This document shows, piece by piece, positions 27,160 to 34,831 of a stretch of 64,000 bases of DNA (its first letter is position 1; each line of letters opens with the position of its first letter). The translations under genes and the position numbers were made by a program. Origin of the DNA: Amycolatopsis sp. CA-230715 (GTDB taxonomy: Bacteria; Actinomycetota; Actinomycetes; Mycobacteriales; Pseudonocardiaceae). Location: assembly GCF_018736145.1 (NCBI RefSeq), contig NZ_CP059997.1, forward strand, positions 1,363,501 through 1,427,500, read 5' to 3'. The notes under the pieces are model-generated. The model saw only the letters and a program-made list of their open reading frames with translations, ran no database searches and had not been told where the DNA came from.

Positions 27160-27855
27160 ATGACAGAGGACACCAAGTACCCCGTCCGGGTCGACGCGAC
27201 CCTGGACGTCGACCCGTCCCGCTGGCAATGGTTGGTCAAATGGCTGCTGATCATCCCGCATTACCTGGTTCTGGCGGTGCTGTGGCTGGCGTTCCTGGTG
27301 ACGAGCTTCGTCGCTTTCGCTTCGGTGTTGGTGACCGCTCGCTACCCCCGGCCGATCTTCGAATTCAACGTCGGCGTCCTGCGCTGGACCTGGCGCGTGC
27401 ACTACTACGCGTACGGCGCGCTGGCCACCGACCGCTATCCCCCCTTCACGCTCGCCGAGGTACCGGACTACCCGGCACATCTGACGATCAGCTACCCCGA
27501 ACAGCTCTCCCGTGGTCTCGCACTGGTGAAGTGGTGGCTGCTCGCGATTCCGCACTACCTCGTGATCGGCCTTTTCACCGGTGGCGCGGAATGGGGAACA
27601 AGGTGGTACGAGGGCACGGGGGTGAGCCCCGCCGCGGTCGCCGGGCTGATCGGCCTGCTGGCGGTGTTCGCCGCGGTAACCCTGTTGTGCACCGGGCGTT
27701 ATCCACGCGGCGTGTTCGACTTCGTGCTCGGGATGAACCGGTGGGTGTTGCGGGTGGTCGCCTACGCCGCGTTCATGACTGACGCCTACCCGCCGTTCCG
27801 CATGGATCTCGGCGGCACCGATCCGGAAAGCGAACGAGAGGAGACCCTCGAATGA
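27160..27855 (+). CDS. DUF4389 membrane protein
   Basis: The 231-residue protein carries two copies of the DUF4389 pattern: WLVKWLLIIPHYLVLAVLWL with YPRPIFEFNVGVLRW, then WWLLAIPHYLVI with YPRGVFDFVLGMNRW. Each copy ends in DRYPPF or DAYPPF. It has four to five membrane helices. Function is unknown. The ATG at 27160 is favoured by a GCAGGAGGT ribosome site. Its stop overlaps the next start as ATGA, so the secreted repeat protein is translationally coupled. Confidence 0.8.
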   Translation: MTEDTKYPVRVDATLDVDPSRWQWLVKWLLIIPHYLVLAVLWLAFLVTSFVAFASVLVTARYPRPIFEFNVGVLRWTWRVHYYAYGALATDRYPPFTLAEVPDYPAHLTISYPEQLSRGLALVKWWLLAIPHYLVIGLFTGGAEWGTRWYEGTGVSPAAVAGLIGLLAVFAAVTLLCTGRYPRGVFDFVLGMNRWVLRVVAYAAFMTDAYPPFRMDLGGTDPESEREETLE

Positions 27856-28676
27856 CCTCCGGCAAAGGAAGAAGACACCGCATCCTCGGCCTCACCGCAC
27901 TGCTCGTCAGCGCCTTGCTGGCGCTGCTGCCCGGAGTCCCGGCGAACGCCGTCGCCGCGGGCCGTGCGGCGTCCCCGCGGGTCACGGCCGTCCAGCCACC
28001 CGGATTCCTCGAAGTCAGGGACGACGGTTGGCTGTGGTACTACGAACGAACCGACCGTTCCTTCACCGGCCATCGCATCGGCGGCGGCTGGGACCGCACC
28101 TCACTGGTCGCGCTCCTGGGCACCGACGGATCCTTCGTCGAGGTCAAAGGCGACGCACTTCGCCTGTGGCAGGTCGACCTCACGGGCGGGGCGAACACGT
28201 TGACCTTCCTCGGCAGCGTGATGGGCGGGTGGCAGAACGCGCGGCTCATCGCCGGGGTCGGTGACGCGACCTATGACGGGATACCCGATTTCGTCGAGGT
28301 CGACAACAGGGGCAATCTCGTCGTCTGGCGCCGGGACGGGAACGGTTTCGCCTACGGGGGAATCGAGGGGTACGGCTGGCAGAACGCGCGGCAGATCGCC
28401 GGAGTGGCAGTCAAGCAATTCGTCGAAATCAAGACCAACGGCGAGCTGTGGTCGTGGCGCCTTTCGGACCACAACCCGACCGAGCCGTGGTGGGCGACCG
28501 GCGGTTTCACCATGGGCGGCTGGAACAACGTCCGGCTGCTCGGTCCCGATGGTCTCACCGACTCGTTCGTGTCAGTGCGGTTCGATACGCAACTCGTGCG
28601 CTGGACGTCGAGCGCAAACACGTTCCGGCCGAGCTACTTCGACAGGGGCTGGCAGAACGCCCGCCTGCTCGGGTGA
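27852..28676 (+). CDS. Secreted tachylectin-like repeat protein
   Basis: The 274-residue precursor has a signal peptide (hydrophobic core about 13-27, ANA-like site). The mature protein is built of about five 45-residue blades ending in GGWDRTSLVA, GGWQNARLIAG, YGWQNARQIAG, GGWNNVRLLG and RGWQNARLLG, with FVEV/LWxW strands between. This suggests a five-bladed tachylectin-like propeller, a fold that binds sugars. Target glycans are unknown. It is coupled to the DUF4389 gene by an ATGA overlap. Confidence 0.7.
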   Translation: MTSGKGRRHRILGLTALLVSALLALLPGVPANAVAAGRAASPRVTAVQPPGFLEVRDDGWLWYYERTDRSFTGHRIGGGWDRTSLVALLGTDGSFVEVKGDALRLWQVDLTGGANTLTFLGSVMGGWQNARLIAGVGDATYDGIPDFVEVDNRGNLVVWRRDGNGFAYGGIEGYGWQNARQIAGVAVKQFVEIKTNGELWSWRLSDHNPTEPWWATGGFTMGGWNNVRLLGPDGLTDSFVSVRFDTQLVRWTSSANTFRPSYFDRGWQNARLLG

Positions 28677-28930
28677 GGCCGCCCGGCGAAAAAATCACAT
28701 CGAGCGTTTGCCCACCATCGTTGCCCGGTACGAGAAATTCTGATTAATCGACAGCTGCGCGGAGTCGGCGAAGGACATTCTTGCAATCACCGAAAAGCAC
28801 GTAGACACCGTCGGCGACCGTGGTGCAGGCTGGGCGCGCACGGTCGAAAACTCCCCGGACCCCGCAAGGCCGAGCGTTCTTTCTGCCTGAAACGTGTCCG
28901 AATCGATGATCACATCGGGGAGTTGTCGGA

Positions 28931-29578
28931 ATGCCCGGCGCCGTAGTGCTGACAAGTCGCTCCGCCAGCACCGAAAGGAGGATCGATACCACCGAAAAAC
29001 CGGTCCCCGGCGTGGATCGGGAGCTTGTTTCCGCGGCTGTCCGCGGCGATCCCGGCGCGACGGAAAAACTGCTGCGGCTGCTGCGCCCGGTGGTCGTCCG
29101 CTACTGCGCCAGGCGGCTCGGCGGATACGACCACCGGATTTCCGGGCCGGAGGACTGCGCACAGGATGTGCTCGCGGCGGTCATCACCGCGCTGCCGCGG
29201 TACCGCTACCCCGCCGAACGCTTTCTCTCCTTCGTCTTCGGCGTCGCCGCGCACAAGATCGCCGATGTCTACCGGAAGCGGGAACGGGACCGCTCCGCGC
29301 CGGTAGCGGATTTCGACGATGGGAGCGGTGAATGCGTCCGCGTGGCCGGGGAGCGCGACGAGATCGAACTGGCCGATCACCGGTTCGCGGTCACCTGGCT
29401 GCTGGAGCGGCTGCCCCGGCAGCACCGCGAGGTGCTCACCATGCGAGTGCTGTACGACTATTCCGCGGAGGCCACGGCCACGGCGCTCGACATGCCCAGC
29501 GCCGGCGCGGTAAGGGTGGCGCAGCACCGGGCGTTGACCACGTTGCGGCAGCTCCTGGCCGCTGATCCGGTCCTCTAG
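28931..29578 (+). CDS. Sigma-70 family factor (ShbA/SigD-like)
   Basis: The 215-residue protein has sigma region 2 (VVVRYCARRLGGYDHRISGPEDCAQDV, ALPRYRYPAERFLSFVFGVAAHKIAD) and region 4 (LPRQHREVLTMRVLYDYSAEATATAL, AVRVAQHRALTTLRQLL). The wording is that of the actinobacterial ShbA/SigD group. In Streptomyces ShbA drives the main sigma gene hrdB; mycobacterial SigD is linked to starvation and hypoxia. The spacer before it (28677-28930) shows nothing I can name. Its stop overlaps the hydrogenase protease stop by three bases on the other strand. Confidence 0.88.
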   Translation: MPGAVVLTSRSASTERRIDTTEKPVPGVDRELVSAAVRGDPGATEKLLRLLRPVVVRYCARRLGGYDHRISGPEDCAQDVLAAVITALPRYRYPAERFLSFVFGVAAHKIADVYRKRERDRSAPVADFDDGSGECVRVAGERDEIELADHRFAVTWLLERLPRQHREVLTMRVLYDYSAEATATALDMPSAGAVRVAQHRALTTLRQLLAADPVL

Positions 29579-30057
29579 CGCGGCAGGGATCCAGTGCTTC
29601 GCGAGTACGGCCTGCCGCACTCGCGAAGCACGGCCTCCACGACCCGGGGAAACGCCTTGGCCACCGGTGGGGACAACCCCGCGCGGAGTCCGAGGTCCTC
29701 GGCTTCGACCGCGATCACGACGAGTTCGCCCGGCACCCTGCCGAGTGCCTGGCCGAGCAGGAGGGCTTCCGGGATGCCGAGCGCGTGCGAACTCGCCACA
29801 CCGGAGCCGCCCGGCAGGTTGTCCACTGTGGACACCCAGATGCGGCCGGGGTCCGACGGCTCGCACAGGACGGCGTCGACCACGATCGCGCGCTCGGTGC
29901 CCGTCCATGCTTCGAGCAACGCCGCCGGTTCCCCGTCGGCGACCACCGAACGGACTCCCGGCACGGCTCTGCGGTCGATTTCGGCCGCCACAGCGGGCCC
30001 GATGCCGTCGTCGCCGCGGTACTCGTTGCCGACGCCGATCACCACCACGGCCGTCAT
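29575..30057 (-). CDS. Hydrogenase maturation protease
   Basis: The 160-residue protein has the HybD/HycI signature VIGVGNEYRGDDGIGP, with the nickel-sensing Glu and Asp, and a second region IVVDAVLCEPSDPG. It removes the C-terminal tail of the large subunit after nickel insertion. It is the last gene of the hydrogenase operon; its ATG overlaps the large-subunit stop by four bases. A copy of the TCCACTGTGGA repeat lies inside it (29822-29832). Confidence 0.9.
   Translation of the reverse strand: MTAVVVIGVGNEYRGDDGIGPAVAAEIDRRAVPGVRSVVADGEPAALLEAWTGTERAIVVDAVLCEPSDPGRIWVSTVDNLPGGSGVASSHALGIPEALLLGQALGRVPGELVVIAVEAEDLGLRAGLSPPVAKAFPRVVEAVLRECGRPYSRSTGSLPR
29821..29833. repeat. Representative copy of the TCCACTGTGGA dispersed palindrome
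   Basis: GTCCACTGTGGAC is the best-formed copy of an 11-mer found exactly at 2356, 6728, 13660, 29822, 33254, 38514, 53467 and 57679, with near copies at 1253, 4796 and 18989. The arms TCCAC and GTGGA are complementary around one central base. Inside genes it is read either as Ser-Thr-Val or as His-Ser-Gly, so selection acts on DNA and not on protein. Confidence 0.7.
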
Positions 30058-31346
30058 CGGTGCACCACGCGAAGGTCGAGGAAGTGCGCCGAACACGAGA
30101 TGCACGGATCGTGGTTGCGGATGGCGCGTTCGCAGAGCGCGGCCAGCGCGTCGTCGGAGAGATCAAGGTTGCCCGACACCACGCGGCGGAGGTCGTGTTC
30201 GATCGCGGCCTGGTTCTGCGAGGTCGGCGGCACGATGGTGGCGGCGCGGATCAGCCCGTCCGCGGTGAGGTCGTAGCGGTGGTAGAGCAGTCCCCTCGGC
30301 GCTTCGCTCACGCCGTGGCCGGTGCCTTCGCGCGCCGGCACTTCGACGTGCGGCCGCGACGGGCGTTCGTAGCCGTCGATGATCCGCAGCGCCTCGTCGA
30401 TCGCGTAAACGACCTCGACGGCCCTGACCAGGATGCTGCGGAACGGGTTGCGGCATTCCGCGCCGAGCCCCGCTTCGACCGCGGCTTCGCGCGCGAGCGG
30501 CGACAGCAGGTGCGAGTTCAGCGTGTAACGGGCCAGCGGACCGGTGAGGTACCGGCGCCCGTCCAATGTGGCGTGCAAGGCGGTCGAATGCGGGACCTGT
30601 TCCTCCACCACGTGGGCGGGGAACTCCTCCGGAGTGAGCGAAAGACCGGTGCTGGTCCGGATCGTTCCGCGTTCGATGGCGTACCTGTCCGGCTCGCTCG
30701 CGGCGAGGAGGTCGTGGTCGAGTTCCAGCTCGGGGAAGTCGAACGTGGCGGCCCAGCGCACGGTTTCCCGCGCGAGGTCGAGCGCGGTGGCGAGTTGCTC
30801 GGCCAGCGGTGCGAAGTCCGCGCGCGACGGCACGGCGTAGAACCCGCCCAAGCGGACGTTGACGGGATGGATCGCCCTGCCACCGAGCAGTTCGAGCAGC
30901 GCGTTGCCCGCCTTCTTCAGCGCCAGGCCGCGTTCGACGATCGCGCGGTGGTCCTTCGCCAGGCTGATCGCGTCGGGATAGCCGAGGAAGTCCGGTGCGT
31001 GCAGGAGGTAGATGTGCAGGCTGTGGCTGGAAATCCACTCGCCGCAGTACAGCAGTCTCCGCAACGCGGCGAGCGGTTCGTCGAGTTCCACCCCGCACGC
31101 CTGTTCCAGCGCGTTGCAGGCGCTGGTCTGGTACGCCACCGGGCAGATCCCGCAGATGCGGGCGGTGATGTCGGGCGGCTCGGTGTACGCCCTGCCGCGC
31201 AGGAACGCTTCGAAGAAGCGCGGCGGCTCGTAGATGTTGAGCTCGGCGCGCTCCACCTGTCCGTTGTGGACGGTGACGACGAGTGCGCCTTCGCCTTCGA
31301 CCCGCGAGAGCGAACTGACCTTGAGCTGCCTACTGCGGTGGTTCAC
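30054..31346 (-). CDS. hyhL: [NiFe]-hydrogenase large subunit, group 3b
   Basis: The 430-residue protein carries the nickel ligands at RICGICP (Cys65, Cys68) and DPCISCSAH (Cys415, Cys418, His421). Nine residues follow His421 and should be cut off by the protease encoded next. The gene order (beta, cyclic-nucleotide-binding protein, gamma, small, large, protease) matches group 3b NAD(P)-linked cytoplasmic hydrogenases. It should interconvert H2 and NAD(P)H, likely dumping reductant when oxygen is short. It starts at GTG, overlapping the small-subunit stop (GTGA). Confidence 0.93.
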   Translation of the reverse strand: MNHRSRQLKVSSLSRVEGEGALVVTVHNGQVERAELNIYEPPRFFEAFLRGRAYTEPPDITARICGICPVAYQTSACNALEQACGVELDEPLAALRRLLYCGEWISSHSLHIYLLHAPDFLGYPDAISLAKDHRAIVERGLALKKAGNALLELLGGRAIHPVNVRLGGFYAVPSRADFAPLAEQLATALDLARETVRWAATFDFPELELDHDLLAASEPDRYAIERGTIRTSTGLSLTPEEFPAHVVEEQVPHSTALHATLDGRRYLTGPLARYTLNSHLLSPLAREAAVEAGLGAECRNPFRSILVRAVEVVYAIDEALRIIDGYERPSRPHVEVPAREGTGHGVSEAPRGLLYHRYDLTADGLIRAATIVPPTSQNQAAIEHDLRRVVSGNLDLSDDALAALCERAIRNHDPCISCSAHFLDLRVVHR

Positions 31347-32104
31347 TCCTCGCTCCGTTCCGCGAACGCCGGGGACGCGGCGTTGAAGGTCGTGAACACC
31401 CTGGCCGTCTCGTCCTCGGACATGCCGCAGGTGCGCAGGATCGGCAGCAGGGCACGGGTGTTCGGCGCGGCCATCGGCCCGAAGCAGCCGAAGCAGCCCC
31501 GCCGGTAGCCGGGGCAGAGCGCGCCGCAGCCCGCCTGGGTCACCGGGCCGAGGCACGGGGTGCCGTCCGCGACCATCACGCAGGTGAGCCCGCGCCGCTT
31601 GCACTCCGTGCAGACGCTGGTGTTCGGGATGTCCGGCTTCCGCCCCGCCAGCAACGCGCCGAGCACCTCCAGGAGCTGGTGGCGGTCGATGGGGCAGCCG
31701 CGCAGTTCGAAGTCGACCGGGACGTGCGCCGAGATCGGGGTGGAGGTGGCGAGGGTGTCGATGTACTGCGGGCTGGCGTAAACGACCGAGGCGAACTCCG
31801 CCACGTCCCCGAAGTTCCTGAGCGCCTGGATCCCGCCCGCCGTCGCGCACGCGCCGATGGCGACGAGCACGCGCGATCTTGCCCGTACTTCCCGGATCCG
31901 TTCGAGATCGGCGCGGGTGGTGATCGACCCTTCGACAAGGGAAACGTCGTAGGGACCGGGATCCGTCGCGCTCGATGCTTCCGTGAAGTGCGCGATGCGC
32001 ACCTGCCCGGCCAATGCGAGCAGTTCGTCCTCGCAGTCGAGCAGGGTCAGCTGGCAGCCGTCGCACGAGGTGAACTTCCACACGGCCAGGGTGGGCGGTC
32101 CCAT
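31343..32104 (-). CDS. hyhS: [NiFe]-hydrogenase small subunit, group 3b
   Basis: The 253-residue protein has the proximal cluster motif FTSCDGCQL and further cysteines in ELRGCPIDRH, TECKRRGLTCVM, GPVTQAGCGALCPGY and RGCFGCFGP, enough for the Fe-S relay. It lacks a twin-arginine signal, as expected for a cytoplasmic enzyme. It should pass electrons between the NiFe site and the flavin subunit. Its ATG overlaps the upstream gamma-subunit stop as ATGA. Confidence 0.92.
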   Translation of the reverse strand: MGPPTLAVWKFTSCDGCQLTLLDCEDELLALAGQVRIAHFTEASSATDPGPYDVSLVEGSITTRADLERIREVRARSRVLVAIGACATAGGIQALRNFGDVAEFASVVYASPQYIDTLATSTPISAHVPVDFELRGCPIDRHQLLEVLGALLAGRKPDIPNTSVCTECKRRGLTCVMVADGTPCLGPVTQAGCGALCPGYRRGCFGCFGPMAAPNTRALLPILRTCGMSEDETARVFTTFNAASPAFAERSEE

Positions 32105-32964
32105 CACAGCTCCTTGGTCTTCATCAGGTCCCCTGCCACCGCGTACCCGATCACCGGGCCGTCGCGGCACAGCAGCAGCGGGCCGAGCTGGCAGTGCCCG
32201 CACAGGCCGGCCCCGCATTTCATGTTCCGCTCCAGCGACACCCTGATGTCGGCCGCCGCGATTCCCTTGCGCAGCAACGTCTGCGCGCAGAACCGCATCA
32301 TCGGCTCCGGTCCGCACAGGAACGCGGTAGTCCGCGCCGGTTCGAGCGCGAGCCTCGCCAGCGGTTCCGTGACGAACCCGACCGGCCCCCGCCACCCTGG
32401 CGCCGGTCGGTCGACGGTGCGCTCGGCTTCGAGTCCTCTCGCCCCCGACCACATCCGCCGCTCGTCCGAGAAGAGCAGGTCGCCGGGTGTGCGCGCGCCC
32501 GCGATGAGCACGAGCCTGCCGTAGCGCTCCCGCCCGGCCAGCGCGCCGAGCACCACCGGCCGCAGTGGCGCCATGCCCACCCCGCCCGCGACGACGACCA
32601 GGTCGCGGCCCACCGCCGATTCCAGGTCCCAGCTCGTGCCGAACGGCCCGCGCACGCCGACCGGCGCGCCAACCGGTGCGTCGTGCAGTGCCCTGCTGAC
32701 CGCGCCGACCGCGCGGACCGTGTGCTCCAGCGCGCCGTCCTGGTTCGCCGGGTCGCCGCTGACCGAGATCGCGATCTCCCCGACGCCGAAGGCGTAGAGC
32801 ATCATGAACTGACCGGGCCGGAACGGCGGCACCGCGGCGGAAACCGGCTCCAGCCGCAGGGTCACCACGTCGGCGGTCTGATGCTCCTTGGCGGTGATCC
32901 GGTACGGCGCGGGCACCATCGGCGCACCGGCCGCCGCCGCGTCGACGAGGTGCTCGCTAAGCAT
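32104..32964 (-). CDS. hyhG: Hydrogenase gamma subunit (FAD/NAD(P)-binding)
   Basis: The 286-residue protein is a ferredoxin-NADP-reductase-like module: a flavin barrel, the NAD-binding VVVAGGVGMAPLRP and FLCGPEPMM. A C-terminal 2Fe-2S motif follows (MKCGAGLCGHCQLG, with a fourth Cys at LLLCRDGPV), as in dihydroorotate dehydrogenase K subunits. It links NAD(P)H to the Fe-S chain. Starts and stops overlap both neighbours by a few bases. Confidence 0.92.
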   Translation of the reverse strand: MLSEHLVDAAAAGAPMVPAPYRITAKEHQTADVVTLRLEPVSAAVPPFRPGQFMMLYAFGVGEIAISVSGDPANQDGALEHTVRAVGAVSRALHDAPVGAPVGVRGPFGTSWDLESAVGRDLVVVAGGVGMAPLRPVVLGALAGRERYGRLVLIAGARTPGDLLFSDERRMWSGARGLEAERTVDRPAPGWRGPVGFVTEPLARLALEPARTTAFLCGPEPMMRFCAQTLLRKGIAAADIRVSLERNMKCGAGLCGHCQLGPLLLCRDGPVIGYAVAGDLMKTKEL

Positions 32965-33421
32965 CGGGATTCCGGTAGAGGTCGAGCAGACGCGCGCGCG
33001 TCGCGTTGAGCCGGTGGAAGAGCGCCTCGAACAGGGTGAGGACGAGTTCGTGGCCGAAGCGCGGGTCCTCCGCCGCGAACGCGCGGAGCCGGACGGTGTC
33101 CAGTACCGCCGCACTGCCCGGCCCCGCCGCGGTCGCGCCGAACTGCCACCGGTACGGGGGAACGAGCCACGACAGGCCCAGCACGTCGCCCGGCCCCAGC
33201 GTCTGCACCACGACCTCGCCGCGGCCGGGCACCCCGGTGCACACGTTGATCTGTCCACTGTGGAGCAACCAGCACCGGGTGGCCGGTTCCCCCGCGACGC
33301 ACAGCCGCTCGCCCTCGGCGAAGGACTCCTCCCGCGCGAAACCCGCGACCGCGGTGGCCTCGGCGGGGGTGAGCCGGGGGAAGAACGCCTGCGGCGACCA
33401 CCCGTCATCCGTTCGCCGCAC
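32957..33421 (-). CDS. Cyclic nucleotide-binding domain protein in the hydrogenase operon
   Basis: The 154-residue protein is a lone Crp-type cNMP-binding barrel (FAEGERLCVAGEPATRCWLLHSGQINV, then LGPGDVLGLSWLVPPYRW) without the DNA-binding helix-turn-helix. The start is GTG at 33419-33421, set by an AAGGAGG ribosome site inside the end of the beta-subunit gene. It probably adjusts hydrogenase activity or assembly in answer to a nucleotide; this is inference. Its end overlaps the gamma-subunit start. Confidence 0.82.
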   Translation of the reverse strand: MRRTDDGWSPQAFFPRLTPAEATAVAGFAREESFAEGERLCVAGEPATRCWLLHSGQINVCTGVPGRGEVVVQTLGPGDVLGLSWLVPPYRWQFGATAAGPGSAAVLDTVRLRAFAAEDPRFGHELVLTLFEALFHRLNATRARLLDLYRNPDA

Positions 33422-34547
33422 CGGTGTCCTCCTTCGGTCCGTCGAGCAGATCGGCGAGCGAAGCGACCTCCTCGGTGAGGTCGATCCCGGCGGGGCACCA
33501 GGCGATGCACCGTCCACATCCGACACAGCCCGAGGAGCCGAACTGGTCGTGCCAGGTACCCAGCTTGTGACTGAGCCACTGCCGGTAGCGGCTCGCTCCG
33601 GACTCGCGGACGCTCCCGCCGTGCACGTAGGAGAAGTCGAGTTCGAAGCAGGAAGCCCAGTGCTGCCAGCGTTCCGCGTGCTCGCCGGTGAGATCGGTGA
33701 CGTCCTCGGTGGTCGTGCAGAAGCAGGTGGGGCAGACCATCGTGCAGTTGCCACAGGTGAAGCACCTGGCGGCCACGTCGTCCCAGTGCGGCGATTCCCG
33801 GGAGTCCCGGACCAGCGCGCGCAGGTCGGTGGCGGGCAGTTCCCGCCCCATCCGGCCCGCGGCGGCGGCCACGTCCTCCCTCGCCGAGGCGACTTCGGCC
33901 GCGGAGGCCGCCGTCGTGGGCACGAGCGCGAGTATTCGCGCCCCTTCCGCCGTCCCGACGTCGACGACGAACCGGTGCCCGTGTTCGTCGATGCGTTCGG
34001 TCAGGCCGAGGTCGTAGCCGGGAGCCGCGGCGGGGCCGGTACCCGCCGACGCGCAGAAGCACACTTCGCCGGGTTCGGTGCAGTTCGCGGCGATGACGAA
34101 CAGGCCGCGGCGCCGGGCGATGAACCCGTCGTCGGAGTGCGCGCCCCCGCCGAGCACCGTGCCGAGTACGGCCAGTGCGGCGAGGTCGCATCCCCGCACG
34201 CCGAGGAACGCGTACTTCGGCGATTCCTCCCGGGCCGGTTCGACCCCGCCGTCGCGGTCCGCCGACCACAGCTTGCGGCGCGGCGGGTGCAGGAAGCGCT
34301 TCCACGACTGCGGGCCTGCCGAGTGCCCGAACACGGCGCCGTCGTCGCGCCTGCGCAACCGGTACCGGCCGGGAGCGGTTTCCACTCCCCAGCCCGCCGG
34401 CAGCCGTTCCGCCGAATCCAGTTCGTCCAGCACGATCGCGCCATCGCGCACGGTCGGGCCGATCACCCGGTAGCCCGCTCCGGCGAGCGCTTCGACCAGC
34501 TCGCCGAGTCCCGCGAGGTCGAGCGTCCGCACCCCGGTCGCCGCCAT
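33405..34547 (-). CDS. hyhB: Hydrogenase beta subunit, 4Fe-4S protein
   Basis: The 380-residue protein begins with an Fe-S subunit module typical of sulfhydrogenase beta chains (YAFLGVRGCDLAAL, CTEPGEVCFC). It ends with two 4Fe-4S clusters (CFTCGNCTMVCPTCFC and CVGCGRCIAWCPAGID). It should carry electrons toward ferredoxin or NAD(P). It is the first gene of the operon and has an extended ribosome site, GGGAGGTGATC, before the ATG. DosR-like boxes lie 59-153 bases upstream in the spacer shared with hypF. Confidence 0.9.
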   Translation of the reverse strand: MAATGVRTLDLAGLGELVEALAGAGYRVIGPTVRDGAIVLDELDSAERLPAGWGVETAPGRYRLRRRDDGAVFGHSAGPQSWKRFLHPPRRKLWSADRDGGVEPAREESPKYAFLGVRGCDLAALAVLGTVLGGGAHSDDGFIARRRGLFVIAANCTEPGEVCFCASAGTGPAAAPGYDLGLTERIDEHGHRFVVDVGTAEGARILALVPTTAASAAEVASAREDVAAAAGRMGRELPATDLRALVRDSRESPHWDDVAARCFTCGNCTMVCPTCFCTTTEDVTDLTGEHAERWQHWASCFELDFSYVHGGSVRESGASRYRQWLSHKLGTWHDQFGSSGCVGCGRCIAWCPAGIDLTEEVASLADLLDGPKEDTGAANG

Positions 34548-34605
34548 ACCGCGATCACCTCCCTGACCGGCCCCCACTCAACCGGTCCGGAGCGGACGGC
34601 GGCCA

Positions 34606-34700
34606 GGGACCAAAGTCACCACGTTCGAGCGGAAATCCCCGATCGCGCCCGGCGGCGGAGCTGAGGACTTTGTGCCATCGCGCCGGGTGACTTCCAGCCC
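34606..34700. promoter_or_regulatory. Three DosR-like boxes between hydrogenase and hyp operons
   Basis: GGGACCAAAGTCAC (34606-34619) matches GGGACTWWAGTCCC at 12 of 14. AGGACTTTGTGCCA (34664-34677) and GTGACTTCCAGCCC (34687-34700) are weaker but resemble the GGGACTTTCGGCCC form seen in mycobacteria. The spacer serves the hyhB operon (leftward) and the hypF operon (rightward). In Mycobacterium smegmatis a group 3b hydrogenase is known to be DosR-controlled. Confidence 0.6.
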
Positions 34701-34762
34701 TGCCGCACCCGGCACCGCCTGCAGGACCGTGCTCCCATCGGTTCACCGACGGGGAGGGCCCG

Positions 34763-34831
34763 ATGGAGATCCAGATTCGCCGCGACGCGGCCGAGGAAGA
34801 TGCCGCCCTGTCGTCCTCGAGCACGGCATGA
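34763..34831 (+). CDS. 22-codon open frame coupled to hypF
   Basis: An ATG with a strong GGGGAGGG ribosome site opens a 22-residue frame (MEIQIRRDAAEEDAALSSSS, then Thr-Ala). It stops in an ATGA overlap with hypF. hypF itself has no ribosome site of its own strength, so translation of this frame may feed ribosomes to hypF. It could be a leader peptide or the remnant of an upstream gene. I know no homologue. Confidence 0.4.
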   Translation: MEIQIRRDAAEEDAALSSSSTA

